NCBI GenBank assembly: GCA_035048485.1
Contig: CM068586.1
Location: 46,102,287-46,166,286, forward strand
Source of the DNA: Pteria penguin
Taxonomy: Eukaryota > Mollusca > Bivalvia > Pterioida > Pteriidae
DNA length: 64,000 nt
Direction of reading: 5' to 3'
The notes under the pieces are model-generated. The model worked only from the letters and a program-made list of their open reading frames with translations. It was not told the origin of the DNA and made no database searches. Shown here piece by piece: positions 1 through 12,800 of the stretch. How positions within the stretch are numbered: position 1 is the stretch's first letter; each line of letters opens with the position of its first letter. Made by a program: the position numbers and the translations under genes.

Positions 1-486
1 GATGTTCCTTTGAATATTATACAGTTGTTGACTGGGATTGAAGGCAACATATTATCAGTTTGACCCGAAGAGAAACTGTTGCCAGAGGCCGACGTTTTTA
101 ACAGTTCCTGACACGGCTTGATATCAACAGTAATTGGACTTTTTTCTATAGAATTCAATAAAACTGTTTTATGGGGATGTAACAACACAGCATATTTACC
201 ATGTAAAAAGTTCATAATTGTATAAAGTGTCACAAAATACGAAAAAACAAATATAAAGGACGAATTAACTAGACTACTATTGTATAATTAATTTTACATG
301 AATTGATTGTTCCAGGAATTTTCTGTACAAAGACATTTTACAGGCTATTAAAATTATACTTTCTTAATGGTAAAATATGAACCAACTGAAGGTGTGTACC
401 TAGCTAAGTACATGTATAGTTAAAAGGTGATTTTCTCGACTTGGGGTCTTTGAAATTTTACCTTACCTACATGTATAGTGATCAGT

Positions 487-796
487 TTTCAATTTCATTT
501 TACTTAGCGTCGAATAATCGAATAGTTACACTATGTAATAATGGAGAGTTCGATTTTTTTTCATAGGGAGTCATTAAGTAATTTTGCAAAAACGCCCACC
601 CCAAAGCTACTGTCCTTGCATTGTCTACGCAAAAAATATCCTCTTTATTCAACAAAAACAGTGTGCTTCTGTTGTGTTGTAATTAGAAGATTCTCCATAC
701 ATGGGGTCGTTTTTAATGTTGAAATTTGACCCTACCTCTAATGAGCAGTTCATTTTACTTACTATCGCATAATCGAATAGTCACACTATATTATAA
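487..796. repeat. Diverged direct repeat pair in the left intergenic region
   Basis: Two similar stretches at about 487-540 and 748-796 share the order: TTCATTTTACTTA, a short variable part, ATAATCGAATAG, TCACACTAT. They lie about 258 bases apart in the same orientation. The rest of 1-840 is AT-rich and holds no convincing coding exon; the 62-codon reading frame at 541-729 has no recognisable motif and spans part of the repeat. This may be the remains of an old tandem element. Confidence 0.4.
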
Positions 797-851
797 ACCG
801 GAATTCGAAGCTATTGTCATATGAAGTCATTGATAAATGTTGAAATATGAC

Positions 852-993
852 CAGTGGCGGATCAAGGATTTTCGAAAAGGGGGGGGGGGGCAAATAAGTA
901 TTAGCCATACTGGGCCATTTTGGGTGCCAAATCTGGATTTTTACTTGTAAATATGTGGCAAAGGGAGGGGATCCCCCTCTAATTCCGCCACTG
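852..993. mobile_element. Small MITE with terminal inverted repeats and 5-bp target duplication
   Basis: The element starts CAGTGGCGGA and ends with the exact reverse complement TCCGCCACTG. It is flanked on both sides by ATGAC (847-851 and 994-998), a 5-bp target-site duplication. It is 142 bp, carries a G run near the left end, and has no coding capacity. A related copy in the opposite orientation lies at 34119-34248. The superfamily is not assigned. Confidence 0.8.
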
Positions 994-1429
994 ATGACCC
1001 CCTATAAAGTATTTGTTTTCTTTGACAATACGTCTAATGGGACGAAATTTGCATAATTCTCTACATATGATGTCATTGTCCAACTTGAAATTTAGACCAT
1101 TCTGTAACTGACCCGTTTACGGAAGTACACAGTATAAATTGCATTTTAATAGCTCAAAGGAGCATTACAGAAGGGTCATTTTCTAACGTTATGATACGAC
1201 CCACCACTGTGGGTCAATTTTCAACGAGGGTCACGTGCGGGTGGGATCATTGAATACTGAACCGAGTCAATTTTTAATGTTAAAAATCTATCCTTAAACC
1301 GCTGAAAACTGACCCGTGACCCACGGGTCAATTTTCAATGGTAGTGACTCTCAAAGGTGACTTTTTAGGTTACAATGTCTCTATTGATATCGCCAAGAAC
1401 AAGAAGGCTACTATCAAAGGAATTACAAC

Positions 1430-3640
1430 ATTGAAATCTTAACACAAGAGCAACATCTTTATCCCTGGAGGAGACTTTAATTTACAGGATATTGATTAGC
1501 ATGACTATACTGCTTATGGATCTCAAACACCTAGAGATACAAATAACTCCTACATCCAACTCGCAGCCTCACTGGACATTCAACAAGTGGTCAGCAATGG
1601 GAACTAAAACATCGGATCGTTTGCTTACTTTTCACCCAGGTGACACGAGTGCATGCGAGACATTACCTCCAATTGATAATCGTAACCACGGTCGACATTG
1701 TATCGATAGACTAGACGCCTCACAAAGGAAAAACACAAAGCCTATATCCAATCCCAAAAAGTTGTAGTCCTAAGGATATCAGATGCTACAAATCTCTCAG
1801 GGGAGAGCTTCAGAGGGAATCAAGACGATTGCACTGGTCAGTGACGATCTATCACATAACTCGAAGAGATTTTGGATCTATTCTAAGAGCAGAAATCAAG
1901 ACATCTCAAATATTGTCTCCTTACAATCCAAAGACAGGTTCTTATACAGTGATACCACCAACAAGACATGCATCCCAAACCAGCAATTTCAATCAGTTTT
2001 TTACACAGGAGGATCTAAGTTCACTGCCAGACATGGGATCCGGACCATATACATCCATGACCAATATTGTCAAGCTGTTAAAGGGACTCCGACCTTTCAA
2101 AGCCACCGGATCTAATGATATACCAGAAGGCAGCAGACACCATCGCCCCATATTTTACCAGCATGTTCCAACTCTCGTTAGGCAATGGTGGGGTCCCAGA
2201 TGAATGGCGGAAAGCTATCATCGTCCTGATGTACAAAAAGGGAGAGAGGCATCAACCAGCTAATCATCGCCCAGTACCCTGACCTCCTTATCCTTTAAAC
2301 TCCTAGAACACCCCAGAACATATCATCCACAGCTCATATTACTTCAACCAACACCAGATTCTGTGTGATGAACAACATGTATTAATAGCCCGACGTTCAC
2401 GCGAAACGCAACTATGCTAGACTTTGCAAAGAATGTGGATCAGACATGTCAGACAAATAAAATTTTGCTAGATTTCTCAAAGGTTTTTGATAAAGTGCCT
2501 CTAAAATTGAGCATTATTGCATCAGGGGACCAACACTTAGCTGGATCAAAGAATTCCTCAGTAACAGAACCTAGTAAGTGGTATAAGAAGGACACACCCC
2601 CGGGGTGCTCCAGAGGATTGTACTCGGTATTTAGAATAAATAAATGTTATCCCTGATTGTACCACACCAGATACACGTCTATTTGCTGATGACTGTTTGG
2701 TGTACAGAAAAATTAGGAACCAGCAGAATGCAGCAGCACTTCAGCTAGATCTCAGTGTCTTAGAAGAATGGGTAGGCAGGTGGTAGTTGTGTTTTCATCC
2801 GGAAAAGTGCACAATCATCTGTATCTCACGACGACAGCCATTATAGACAACCCACAAACTCCATGGACATCAGTTCGAGGTATTAGACAGCGGCAAATAT
2901 CTAGGGGTCACCATCAGCCACGACCTTCCATGGAATCGGCACATCAAGATCACCATCAGTAAAGCAACACGCACCTTAGGCTTTCTTCGTGGGAACCTAC
3001 GCATATGCAAACCATCAGAGACCCAGCTTAACGAACTCTAGTCAGACCATCGATCAAGTACATCTCTCTCATATGAAACCCTAAATAAATTATGTCACCC
3101 TGGTCGGATCCAGAATTTTTTGTCAGAGGGGGTCCAACCAAAAAAGGTAATTTTTTCTCTTAGACGAGGGGGGTCCAACCCCAAAAATGCCCAAATATTA
3201 CCTTTTTTTGGTAAAATTTTCGGATTCCAGGGGGGGGGGTTTCCAGAACCCCCTAACCCCCCCCCCTCTGTATCCGCGCATGCTAGTAAAGAGATTCACA
3301 CAACCCCAGGTTGTGTGACCAATCTAATGGACCAGTTAGGGTGGACCTCTCTCCTTGCAAGAGAGACGCACAAATCAGAGACTTACGTTGATGTACAAGA
3401 TCCAATCCAGCAGACTTTATTACACCTGAGGACAGTAGAACAGGGTATGGTATCGCTACCCCTAACTATGAGTTAACAAGAAAATACACCACACCCATTC
3501 TTCCCCGGAACGGTGACAATCTGGAACTATTTGGCATAACTTGTCAGAATCAGTCATATCTGCACCAACATTGGAGGAGTTTAGGGCCAGGCTCTTGGGA
3601 GTACCTAGGTGATAATTTCGTCTTCTTATACGATAATCAG
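1430..3640 (+). pseudogene. Decayed Jockey/CR1-like LINE (endonuclease and reverse transcriptase remains)
   Basis: Broken reading frames carry the hallmarks of a non-LTR retrotransposon ORF2 in the right order. An endonuclease GGDFN motif lies at about 1467-1481. A reverse-transcriptase block LDFSKVFDKVP lies near 2467-2500, a degraded PPGCS block near 2595, and the catalytic LFADDCLVYR at 2678-2707. These are followed by the C-terminal YLGVTI and PGCVTNL segments. Many frameshifts and stops show it is dead. A separate G/C-rich insertion interrupts it at about 3105-3276. The C-terminal part resembles the LINE fragment at 7045-7400, so both come from one family. The left boundary is approximate. 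Confidence 0.8.
3105..3276. mobile_element. G/C-tract element inserted in the LINE remnant
   Basis: LINE coding similarity stops at CGGATCCAGA and resumes after TATCCG. Between them lies a non-coding stretch of G-rich and then C-rich tracts (including a run of G at about 3231). The CGGATC/GATCCG-type ends resemble the MITEs at 852-993 and 34119-34248, but no clean target duplication was found. Confidence 0.5.
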
Positions 3641-3772
3641 GTCCGTAAGAAGCAAGTCAAAAGTGTGGGGGCGCAAACTCCAAACAAAATTTGCAATATG
3701 ATACCACTGTTTTAAGCAACTTTTTGTGCTAAGGAGTCTTGCTTGAATCGCATAGAGTTAGATACTGATCAT

Positions 3773-3916
3773 AAGCGGATCTAGAGAATTTTTAAAAGGG
3801 TTGCAGCCTGCCATGACTACTATTTTCCACTATTCAGTTTGGAAGGGGGTGTTGCAGCCTTGAACATTTTCCGACCGACGGGGGTTGCAATCCCACCCAC
3901 CCCACCCCCTCAAAAC
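3773..3916. mobile_element. Possible relative of the GCGGATC G-rich elements
   Basis: It begins AGCGGATCT and carries a repeated GGGTTGCAGCCT/GGGGTTGCAATC motif, with a C-rich right end (CCCACCCACCCCACCCCC). It is grouped with the CGGATC elements by its start and base composition only. No target duplication was found. The following stretch, 3920-5150, holds a poly-C run at about 4249-4263 and no supported gene. Confidence 0.3.
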
Positions 3917-5152
3917 CCACCATTACTGACAGTTAATAACAAACTCATTTCCAACCCCTCGAAGATGGATAAAAGGTGTTCAGGGTCTGTCATTTCAACT
4001 TCAAAGCACTAAGACGAACGGGAAATTGCGCATATGTTTGCATGAGTAAATGTTTTCCAGAGCCCGAACACTTTTTATCTTTGAATGATGAAAATAACTT
4101 GTAGTATTATCGTTCAGAAAGAATACATACTGCTGCAATACAACTTATCAGATTGCAAATCAATTGCACGTTAAGAGTAATTTAATGAAAACAATTTAGT
4201 AAATTAATTAGATAATAACATATGAAACAATTACGATCGGCCAAAAAAAGCCCCCCCCCCCCCCATCCCCCGGTTCCTACGGCCATGATAGCTTCTATTT
4301 GTACATTATGCTGTTTAAATCACGTGAAGATCTGCATAGCTCTGCTTCTCAAAGAAATTTAGGTCTACATGTATGCGAAAAAAAAATTCACCTGAGAAAT
4401 TGAGAAATCATTACATGGTAATGATTACTGTATATTGTGAAATGCATGAATATTCTGTACGAATAATTTGTTGCGTATATGTGAAAACGTCTTGGAGTAA
4501 TATTTCTGGGTCAAGCATACCTGTTGACTTTGTGAGAACAAAGCGGAATATATCTCTCTGGCGTTTTATATTCCATTTCTTTCTTTCTAGAGTCATCAGT
4601 ACATTATCCTCTGAAATGCATCTCTGTTGGCCTATTGCAAAATTTACTTTCTTTGAATCCTTCAGTTTCATATGTCTTCTATTTTATCTAACACTCCTTA
4701 ATCCACCACATTGAGTTAACATCATCTCTTACTTTTTTTCATTTTATTTTTGAGATAGTAGATCTTTTCAGTTAGTCCGAGTGTGAGTGATACAGAGGGC
4801 TATTGTTAAGACATATTTAACTTTCTGCTTGCACATATTATCGTGTTGTTGCGTGTAAAGTATGTAACGAATTAAGAGGGGAGTGATATGTCTGTGTGTA
4901 TGTACAAGTGGACAGACAGAGTAAATGAAATAGCAATCATTGTGATAAAAAAACCCCCATAAAATTCAGAATCATTTAAAATATGGCAGAAAGCCCGGAA
5001 ACAAAACATCATCGGAAAACATAGAGGGAAATACAACCAAAACAACATCGGAAAATTAAGCAACATATAATCTGAAACAATTACAGCAAAACTAATTTAT
5101 AAAGATAAAAAAGAGGTGAAATGATTAATACTGGCTTCCAATCCCTACCATG

Positions 5153-5308
5153 CAATTTGTGTCTATCCGTTAGCACTGGCTAATGCCTAGCTAGACCTCT
5201 CCGGCAATTTGTGTCTATCCGTTAGCACTGGCTAATGCCTAGCTAGACCTCTCCGGCAATTTGTGTCTATCCGTTAGCACTGGCTAATGCCTAGCTAGAC
5301 CTCTCCGG
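5153..5308. repeat. Three perfect tandem copies of a 52-bp unit
   Basis: A 52-bp unit beginning CAATTTGTGTCTATCC is repeated exactly three times head to tail (5153, 5205, 5257). The copies look identical, which implies recent expansion or homogenisation. A fourth copy starts (CAATTCG) and then diverges. The unit has no spacer and no coding meaning. Confidence 0.95.
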
Positions 5309-6046
5309 CAATTCGTTCCTTGTTCAATGTGTGCGGAAAAGACGGAAAGATATTTAAACCATTCTTTTATAAATGACAGTTGAATATGAAAACTCTTTTT
5401 TAAGTAAGAAGAGTACTTATTTGAAACAATAATCCTTTTATGATTTTCAATGCACTATGAATTTTGACCTTTCCTTTTTGATAAGTTTACCGGTAGTTTT
5501 GTCAGGAAAGCATAATCCCTTAAAATACACATATCATTGGTTTTGTTAATAAATAGAAGGGCATACCCACAGGGGCGGATACAGAAGGGTCAATATGCGG
5601 GGGAGGGGCACAATTGAAGCCGAAGACTTCACTGCGGTGCAAAACGCCGAAAAGGGATGGATGCTGCAGAGAGTCACACCTTCATTTTGGTGGGGTCCGC
5701 TCAGTCAAATCTCTCTCTCTCAGAAAAAAAGTTCTACAGGTTACTTAGTACTATGTCTGGGTACAAGTTCGGTTCTGTTAAAAGCATTCACATCCTTTTT
5801 TGCATGATACCAGGGACGTATGATCTAATATGTACGTCCCTGATGACAGTACGAATCGATAGATCGTCAGTTCCAGATTGCGTTAAAGTCCGGCCGTTAT
5901 CATAAATAATAATAATAGATCTAAATAAGTAAATAAATGATTAAAAATAAATAAATATATATGTACATAAAAAATAAACAAAAATAAAAACCGTCCATCA
6001 TCTATTTAAATGCATGTGTGTATATGTCTCTGGCATTGTTTTGTAC

Positions 6047-6143
6047 ACAGGTATTTGAAGCTCTGTATGTCCATAAGAAACATCTATTATGCCCCTACAA
6101 GGGTATATGTTTGTCATGGACATACATAGCTTCAAATACCTGT
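6047..6143. repeat. Foldback repeat (28-bp arms)
   Basis: The left arm (6047-6074, beginning ACAGGTATTTGAAGC) pairs with the right arm (6116-6143, ending GCTTCAAATACCTGT) around a loop of about 41 bases. The arms differ at only a couple of positions. Short copies of TATGTCTCTGGCAT flank it at about 6023 and 6177, which may mark a larger unit. Confidence 0.8.
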
Positions 6144-6307
6144 GGTTTTGTATTTAGCGTATGGTCAAAGTAGTTTATGTCTCTGGCATGGTAAAGATAG
6201 ACAGAGACATAATTATAACGAAGATTTAGTGAATTAAATCTTTAGCGGGAATATCTTTGTTCTTATTATAGATATGGACTTTATAGTTTATTTATATACA
6301 CTAAATC

Positions 6308-6574
6308 GCGACGCTTACTAAAATTCTAAATTTAGTACTTGAAAAATGGGACTGGAAATATCCTAGTTGAAATAGTGAAATACGATTTGTTTCTAATTAA
6401 TTTTTCTATCTTTACTTATAAATTCGAAGTATAAGTATGACAACTTAATAATATACAGCAAATTTCAGCTTTAGATATATAATACTTTCTGAGAACATCG
6501 TGTTTCTCTTTTTAAATTCGGACTTGACAAGTCCGCGCCCCGCATACTATGATGGTAAATTTTAGTAAGCGCCC
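6308..6574. repeat. Inverted repeat pair just upstream of gene 1
   Basis: GCGACGCTTACTAAAATT at 6308-6325 faces AATTTTAGTAAGCGCC at about 6558-6573. Together they could be the ends of a roughly 265-bp MITE. It lies within 130 bases of the gene 1 start codon, so it may form part of the promoter or 5' UTR. It also contains the 17-base near-palindrome CGGACTTGACAAGTCCG. Confidence 0.5.
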
Positions 6575-6699
6575 GAAGCCGGTGTTTGAATCACTTAAAC
6601 GTTTGAACAAACTACGTTCTTTATTCAAAATTTGCCGATTTTCAAACCCTACAATGTCCCCGAGGTCGTAAAAGAGTTAGCGGGGAAGATTAATAGAAA
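6500..6699 (+). promoter_or_regulatory. Presumed promoter and 5' UTR of gene 1
   Basis: This 200-base stretch before the start codon is locally richer in CpG than its surroundings (for example GTCCGCGCCCCGC near 6531). It has an in-frame TAG at 6694-6696 directly upstream of the ATG. No certain TATA box or transcription start can be assigned. Confidence 0.35.
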
Positions 6700-6858
6700 A
6701 TGGATTTGACTGATATTTTACCTTCTGTTGCGTTGACAGTTTTGTTTCTATTAGCAGTTCCACAGGGTCAGAAAGCTTGGCTTAAAATAGACACGTATTT
6801 AACATTGATATTTGCATTTGTTTCGATATTTGCCCCTGGTGCGTTCTTACAAAATCAG
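6700..6858 (+). CDS. Gene 1 exon 1 (residues 1-53)
   Basis: It starts MDLTDILPSVALTVLFLLAV and ends LQNQ, followed by the donor CAG|GTACGG. It contains the first two membrane segments. Its end (Q53, phase 0) is equivalent to the end of exon 4 (Q192, phase 0) in the second repeat. Confidence 0.85.
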
Positions 6859-9800
6859 GTACGGATCTCGAGTTAGATAATTATGATACTTTACCTCTAT
6901 AAAATACAGACATTGATCATTAATTTGCATCAAATGTAACACAATTTTTTGTTTTATTTTATCTCATTTGAAAGATAGGATACCGAAACTTGGATATTCT
7001 TATAATCGCTGAGACATAAATAAACGGTGAACCAAATAAACTTCCACAGAAAGGATCCTGGATGTGTGACCAGCATGCTACACCAGCTGGAATGGGAGCC
7101 ACTGCAGCAAAGAAGGGCCAGGAGTAAAGCTATCATGCTCTATAAAATCACCAACTACCTTGTAGAGGTCCCTGTGCACCACCTTATCCACTACACCACA
7201 AACAGGACACGTGGCACCACTGCCAACAACATCAGGCAAATCAGCACCAGGATTGACATATATAAATATTCATTCTTGCCAGCAACCATCAAGATGTGGA
7301 ATTCCATCCCACCAGCTGCGAGGGCATCCACCTCATTGGAAAACTTCCGGAATGCCATGCAATCCATCGACGTCTCCGGATACCTCCCAAGGAATTAGAT
7401 GCCAGTGTTTTAATCTTTTAACTTTTAAAATGTAAATACAAGGTTTTAGCTGTTCGGTCACCATGCGCTGGAGTAGTAACACTCACTTGTGAGTTAACTC
7501 CAATTACGGAAGAAGAAGACATCTCACTAAGTTACTGATAATCTAGCACGTCGCCGTATTATTATGCTGTAGTTTACTATTACCAATCACCAAAATCTCT
7601 TTTCTACCCTCTTTTCAGCCCTTCTTTACGTAATTTGGGTTTTTTTGTGATTTGACACCCCTGTGTACGAACGCTCTAAAACACTGTACAAATGTTTGTT
7701 TTCTGCAGAATGCAGGTCACATATAGTATCCAGACACACATTTCCCTTCATTATGCAAAGTTTTCCATTATATACCCTTTACTACATGATAAATGTCCAG
7801 GTGAAAAGAATAACACTATTCAAATGACAGCACTGTGTCCCATATATAAATAGTAATGCTCCTTAGTGGTCATTTGTTCTGCAGACAGTGAGACTGGTAG
7901 GCTGTAAATAACTGGTTGGATTCAAGTTAGAAAAAAGGCTTTAATGCACAATTTAGAGTTTTCAGCTGACATAATTATGTTTTGGGTTTTGACATGTAGC
8001 GATACTAAGCATATTGATAATTTAAATTAATTTAAGCAAGGAGAATCTTTGGAGACATTAATTTTGGAGAGCATAGAACAGAGATTTCTGAAAAGTTTTG
8101 ATACTAAGTTTGACATGGAGAAAAAAATCCTAAATGAAGATTTAAGCAGGAAGGCATTTATTATTATAATTCAGTAAGCTAAAGAAATTGCTAAGGAGCA
8201 ATCAAATGCAACCAAAGGTAAGGTAAAGGGAACACAAAGCAAAAACCAAGAAAACAAAGAGTCCATGTGTCGTTGAATGATGATAAGGTATGAATTCATT
8301 TGTGTTATGTTTTCTTTTAAGATATAATATGCCGTAAACCAGTTTTCAATCATTTGTCTTTTGGTTATAAGGGTTTCTGTTGAATTTAAATATGCAGTGA
8401 ACCCTAGCAAAATTATATGTTTAATTATGTGAATTAGCAAAGTAGGAAGAAAGGGTTTTATAGTTCATGTCAGTACAATAATTAATAGCAACTTTTGGGT
8501 TTTTGTTATTCCATAGCTCTAATGCTGTCTATGAATTGGCAAAGTCTGTCCTCCTGGTGTCCAGAGATTTCTATAAAAGCCTGCACCCGGCAAAATACCA
8601 CCTCTTAAAATAGTGGAAATGCGGTTCAAATTTCCTCTGATCTGAAATTTACAACTTATGTTTGCACATATGGCGCTCAAAATGATACGCCTCAATTTAC
8701 TGAATCATCTCCTCAAATAATTCTTTCTGAAAACCCTGCAATTTGTATTTAGTACATGTAGGTCAGGTCCAAAGCTGATGTTGCTATAGAATATATATCC
8801 TGATTGGGCTATATTACTTGATCTGGGAACTTGCATGTATGTATACCCCAATCTGGTCTATGATCAGATCAGAATGTACAAGGTATATCCAGAACAAGAA
8901 AAAATAGCTAGATCGGGTTATAATTGCTCCATTGGCTTTGGATCCAACCTGTTTAGCTTGATTTTATAAACCCTTACCTATTATTTGCGGATACCCATTA
9001 GTAACACCTTTTATAAACATTGCATAGTAAAAGAGTGTGTAGTGAGCTGGCACTTATTGGTCTCCACAAACACTTCAGCCCACCAAAACATAAGTTACGC
9101 AGGTTGGCTTGAAAGGGTCTATTTATGGGTTATCAGAGGTTTTGGCCCTTTTTGTGTTCAGCCCCAAGAGGTTTCAGCCTTATCAAGTTCAGCCCTGGAA
9201 GTTTCAGCCCCCAATATTGATTTTAATATAAGTTGAAATAATTAGTTAAAATTGTTTCCAAGTTTATTTGGGGTGATTTGAATTGTGATGATTTGATTGA
9301 ATTTTGACTTTTAAGAAACTGAAATGGTACCAGACGATTGCTTGACATTTCAGGTTAACTACCTGCTCACTCTTTATTAATGGGAAATGAAAGAAAATAT
9401 AGGATTATCTGCCTTTGCTTCTTCATTTTTGAATTACGATTTTGTAAAAGATCAAAGGAAAATTAAGTTATTGATAATATCTTGTTACTTGCCTCATGAT
9501 CTCTGAAATATCCTACAATGTCTTGTTTTATTCCACATTAATAGAGAATAAAGCAAATGGAAATTAATAAAACATGCAAATGTGTTAGTATTTTAGTCAA
9601 ATAGAATCACTTATTACATATAACATACTTAACAGATGAACCTGGCTGCAGGGCGAATGATAAGATATTGCCAAATTTTCTTTGATATAAGCACATTTTA
9701 TGTGAAACCTCTTAGAGTCAAAGCCTCTTAGGACCCAACAAAAAAAGAGCCAAAACCTCTGGTAACCGTATTGATGAAATGTATGTCAAACTTGGTAGCT

Positions 9801-12800
9801 TTGTAGACAGTGATGAGTTCTTTCTAACTGATGCAAAATTTGGTTACCTTGACCTTGATGTCACATTTCATTTAACACAGACTGATTTTGTGTTTAGCTT
9901 GATTTCTTGTGTGCCAATGATACCTATGTCAAAATTGGGAGGTTTGTAGACAATGACAAGTTTTTTCCCACAACATGTAATGTGAAATATACATGAAGTA
10001 TAACGCTCAACTTTTGAGTACACTTCGTATTGGAAGAAGAAGAAGAAATATAGTGACCTGACCTTGATGAATGCTTCAGTGAACACAGTGCATTTTTTTT
10101 AAGGTTGATTTCTGGCATACCACTGATGATATATTTTAGAATTTTCCTGGTTAGTCCTTAATGGTTTTTGCTTTGCAATCGTGTCAAACTGTCTTTGACG
10201 GTTTCTTGTTTAATTAAGGAATGAAATTCATAATTGCGGATTATACAAAGTTTGTAAATCGGTTTTACTTCTATACCTCCATAGAAAAATATCTATTGTA
10301 AATAAGGAATTTTTAAATTTAGTGCATCGATAGCCACGCCAATCAATCAAAATCAACGTTACATGAAATAGTTCCGACCAGTGGGCTTGGCTTATCATAG
10401 AACGTCTAACGATAAGCGTGGCCAATTATCACATGACATTTTTTACTTCCGTCGAGGTATAAACGCAATTTATTTATATACGGTTAAAAAGCTTTATACA
10501 GCGTTTGCCTCTGAAATTAAATTCACCTTATCAGTTACCATTATTATAATAGAAAATAATGTATTAGAGTGTGTATTCCAAAACTTGTATTTTTACAAAA
10601 ATATCTCTTTTTGCAGGTGAAAGGAGAGCTTGACAAAGTTCACAAACATATGTATCGTATGTTTGGTATAACTTTACTAAGTACTTCTTTGTTTGCGTTC
10701 CTTACACAGAAGTCTAATGACTCAATAGTGAAAAGCACAATTTTGTGGGCTAGAGTTATTGTAAGTAACATGAGATTCATTGTCATACTTAACTGTAATC
10801 ATATGATTGTGCTTCCCAATAAACAGTAGAAGTGAATGGTCATATGGAAAAGAAAGACAATTTTAAATTTAAGTAAGACTTGCAGGTCATTCATCGCTGA
10901 AAAAAGAGGTACCAATTTGAATTGAAGATGATTAAAAATAAAAGAAGTGGAATATTTATCTGCTTGTATGCGATATATTGGATTGTCAGTTCGCACTGTG
11001 GAAATCAAAACTACATATGTATCATTATGTAATATCTTACCTATTTTATTCTTTTCCAAGATAAGATAAATGCTACATACCTGCAAAAGCAGTAATAATA
11101 ATAACCAGCCAAACTGTACCAGTGCTTACCAAAAGTGACCAAAAACTCTGAAGGGTTAATACTCAAAATTAAAGATTTTTGGTTCATTCTAATTTATAAA
11201 CAAACAAGTTTTGTCATTTTTCTTCTTGTCTGCTGATGAACTTTTCTGGTGCTTAACTGGTTTTATCTTGCAATATTTTTTTTCCAGGCTTTGTCTGTTT
11301 ACATTCTGAACAGGACATACTCTTATTTCAATATACAATCAGGAAACCAATGGAATGAGAAGGTGATTTTATTGATTTTGCTTACAATTTACTTGATACA
11401 TGTCATACAATTTAATGCATGGAAATATGAATTAAAACACACATTTATTGATCACAATTGAAATATTTGTGAATGTAGAATTATAATTCTAATAAAAGAA
11501 AATATGAAAAAAAGAAATAAATAAATTTTACTTAACTTTTCCTCTTTCTGAGCATGGGATTGGATACAACTAATGTCACCAATGTACAATTAAGCATGTT
11601 CTCTGCAGAAAGGAACAAATTGTACATGTGTAACAAATCATTACAGACTTCATTAAATGACACAAAAGCAAATTAAAATTTTGGAAAAAAAAAAAAATTT
11701 GGAATAACATTAAGAAAGCATACATTTTCAGAAAGCTTGTAACAAGACTGTCATATAAATATCATATTGTTTTGACTTGGATTACAAGTGAAAGATTTAT
11801 AATGAAAAATAACTGATGACCAGAATGTTTCATTTTGTGTCAAGTCTATAACATCCTTATTAAATGGAGTGTCCGGGTCAGGTAAAACATAAAAGATGCT
11901 GTGTTTTCACTTTCCCGACAGACCCAACCCAAAATATTTTAGTGACAAAACTGAAAAAAAAATTCCGGTTTGGTCTATAGTTTTATATTTTACATACAAG
12001 ATCAATACAATGCTTAAATGAAGTTTACATCAAAGTGGGACCCATCTATACATGTAAAATACACATCGTAATCAAAACAAGACTGATTCACTGTTTCAAG
12101 TGACCATGTCTCAATAAAATTAAAAAAAATAATAAAATCTACTACTTATAGATGACCCTATCTAGCAATAAAAACGGAAACACAACATTATCAGTGTCAA
12201 GTTTGGTATCCATCTTACACTTGTATAAAGCATTTACTATATAGGTGACATAAACAAACTTTTGAAAACAATTGCAAGATAAAGAAATTAAAATTTTCAA
12301 ATAGGATTAGATGTCATCAGTGATTACACAGTACATGTATTATAGAATCACCAGTATGACTTTTGGTAAGCTACTAGATATAATGATTTATTGACAAATC
12401 TTGACATTTGTGGAAGAAGTGGACTGTTGTGCATCAAATACCTTAAGAACAAAAAGGTACAGTATCATACCAGTAAATCATAACTGTAAGTTCCCTGTAC
12501 ACATAGACTGTAATAAGAATGTGTTAGACAGCAAACAGATGCTGCTGCCGCAATAGTATGAAATAGATAATATTGCTGTACTATTGATACAAAAATTCAT
12601 TTAAAAGTTTTACAAAAGCTTGAGTTGCATTCTAAGTTCTTATTGTTTTTCCGGACTTTGTGTCAAAGCAGTTTCTCTGACTTTGCTGTTCCAGTTTCCA
12701 CATGATAGGTTGGTATGTTATAGTTTCTGACAGTCAAATTTGATAAATCCTAGCTTGTGTTCAAACTTAAGGTTCACTTAAATCTGGAATGACAAAAATT

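Noticed and set aside
4373..4714. Overlapping 113-codon plus and 86-codon minus frames
   Set aside because: No recognisable motif, no splice context and AT-rich composition; frames of this size are expected by chance.
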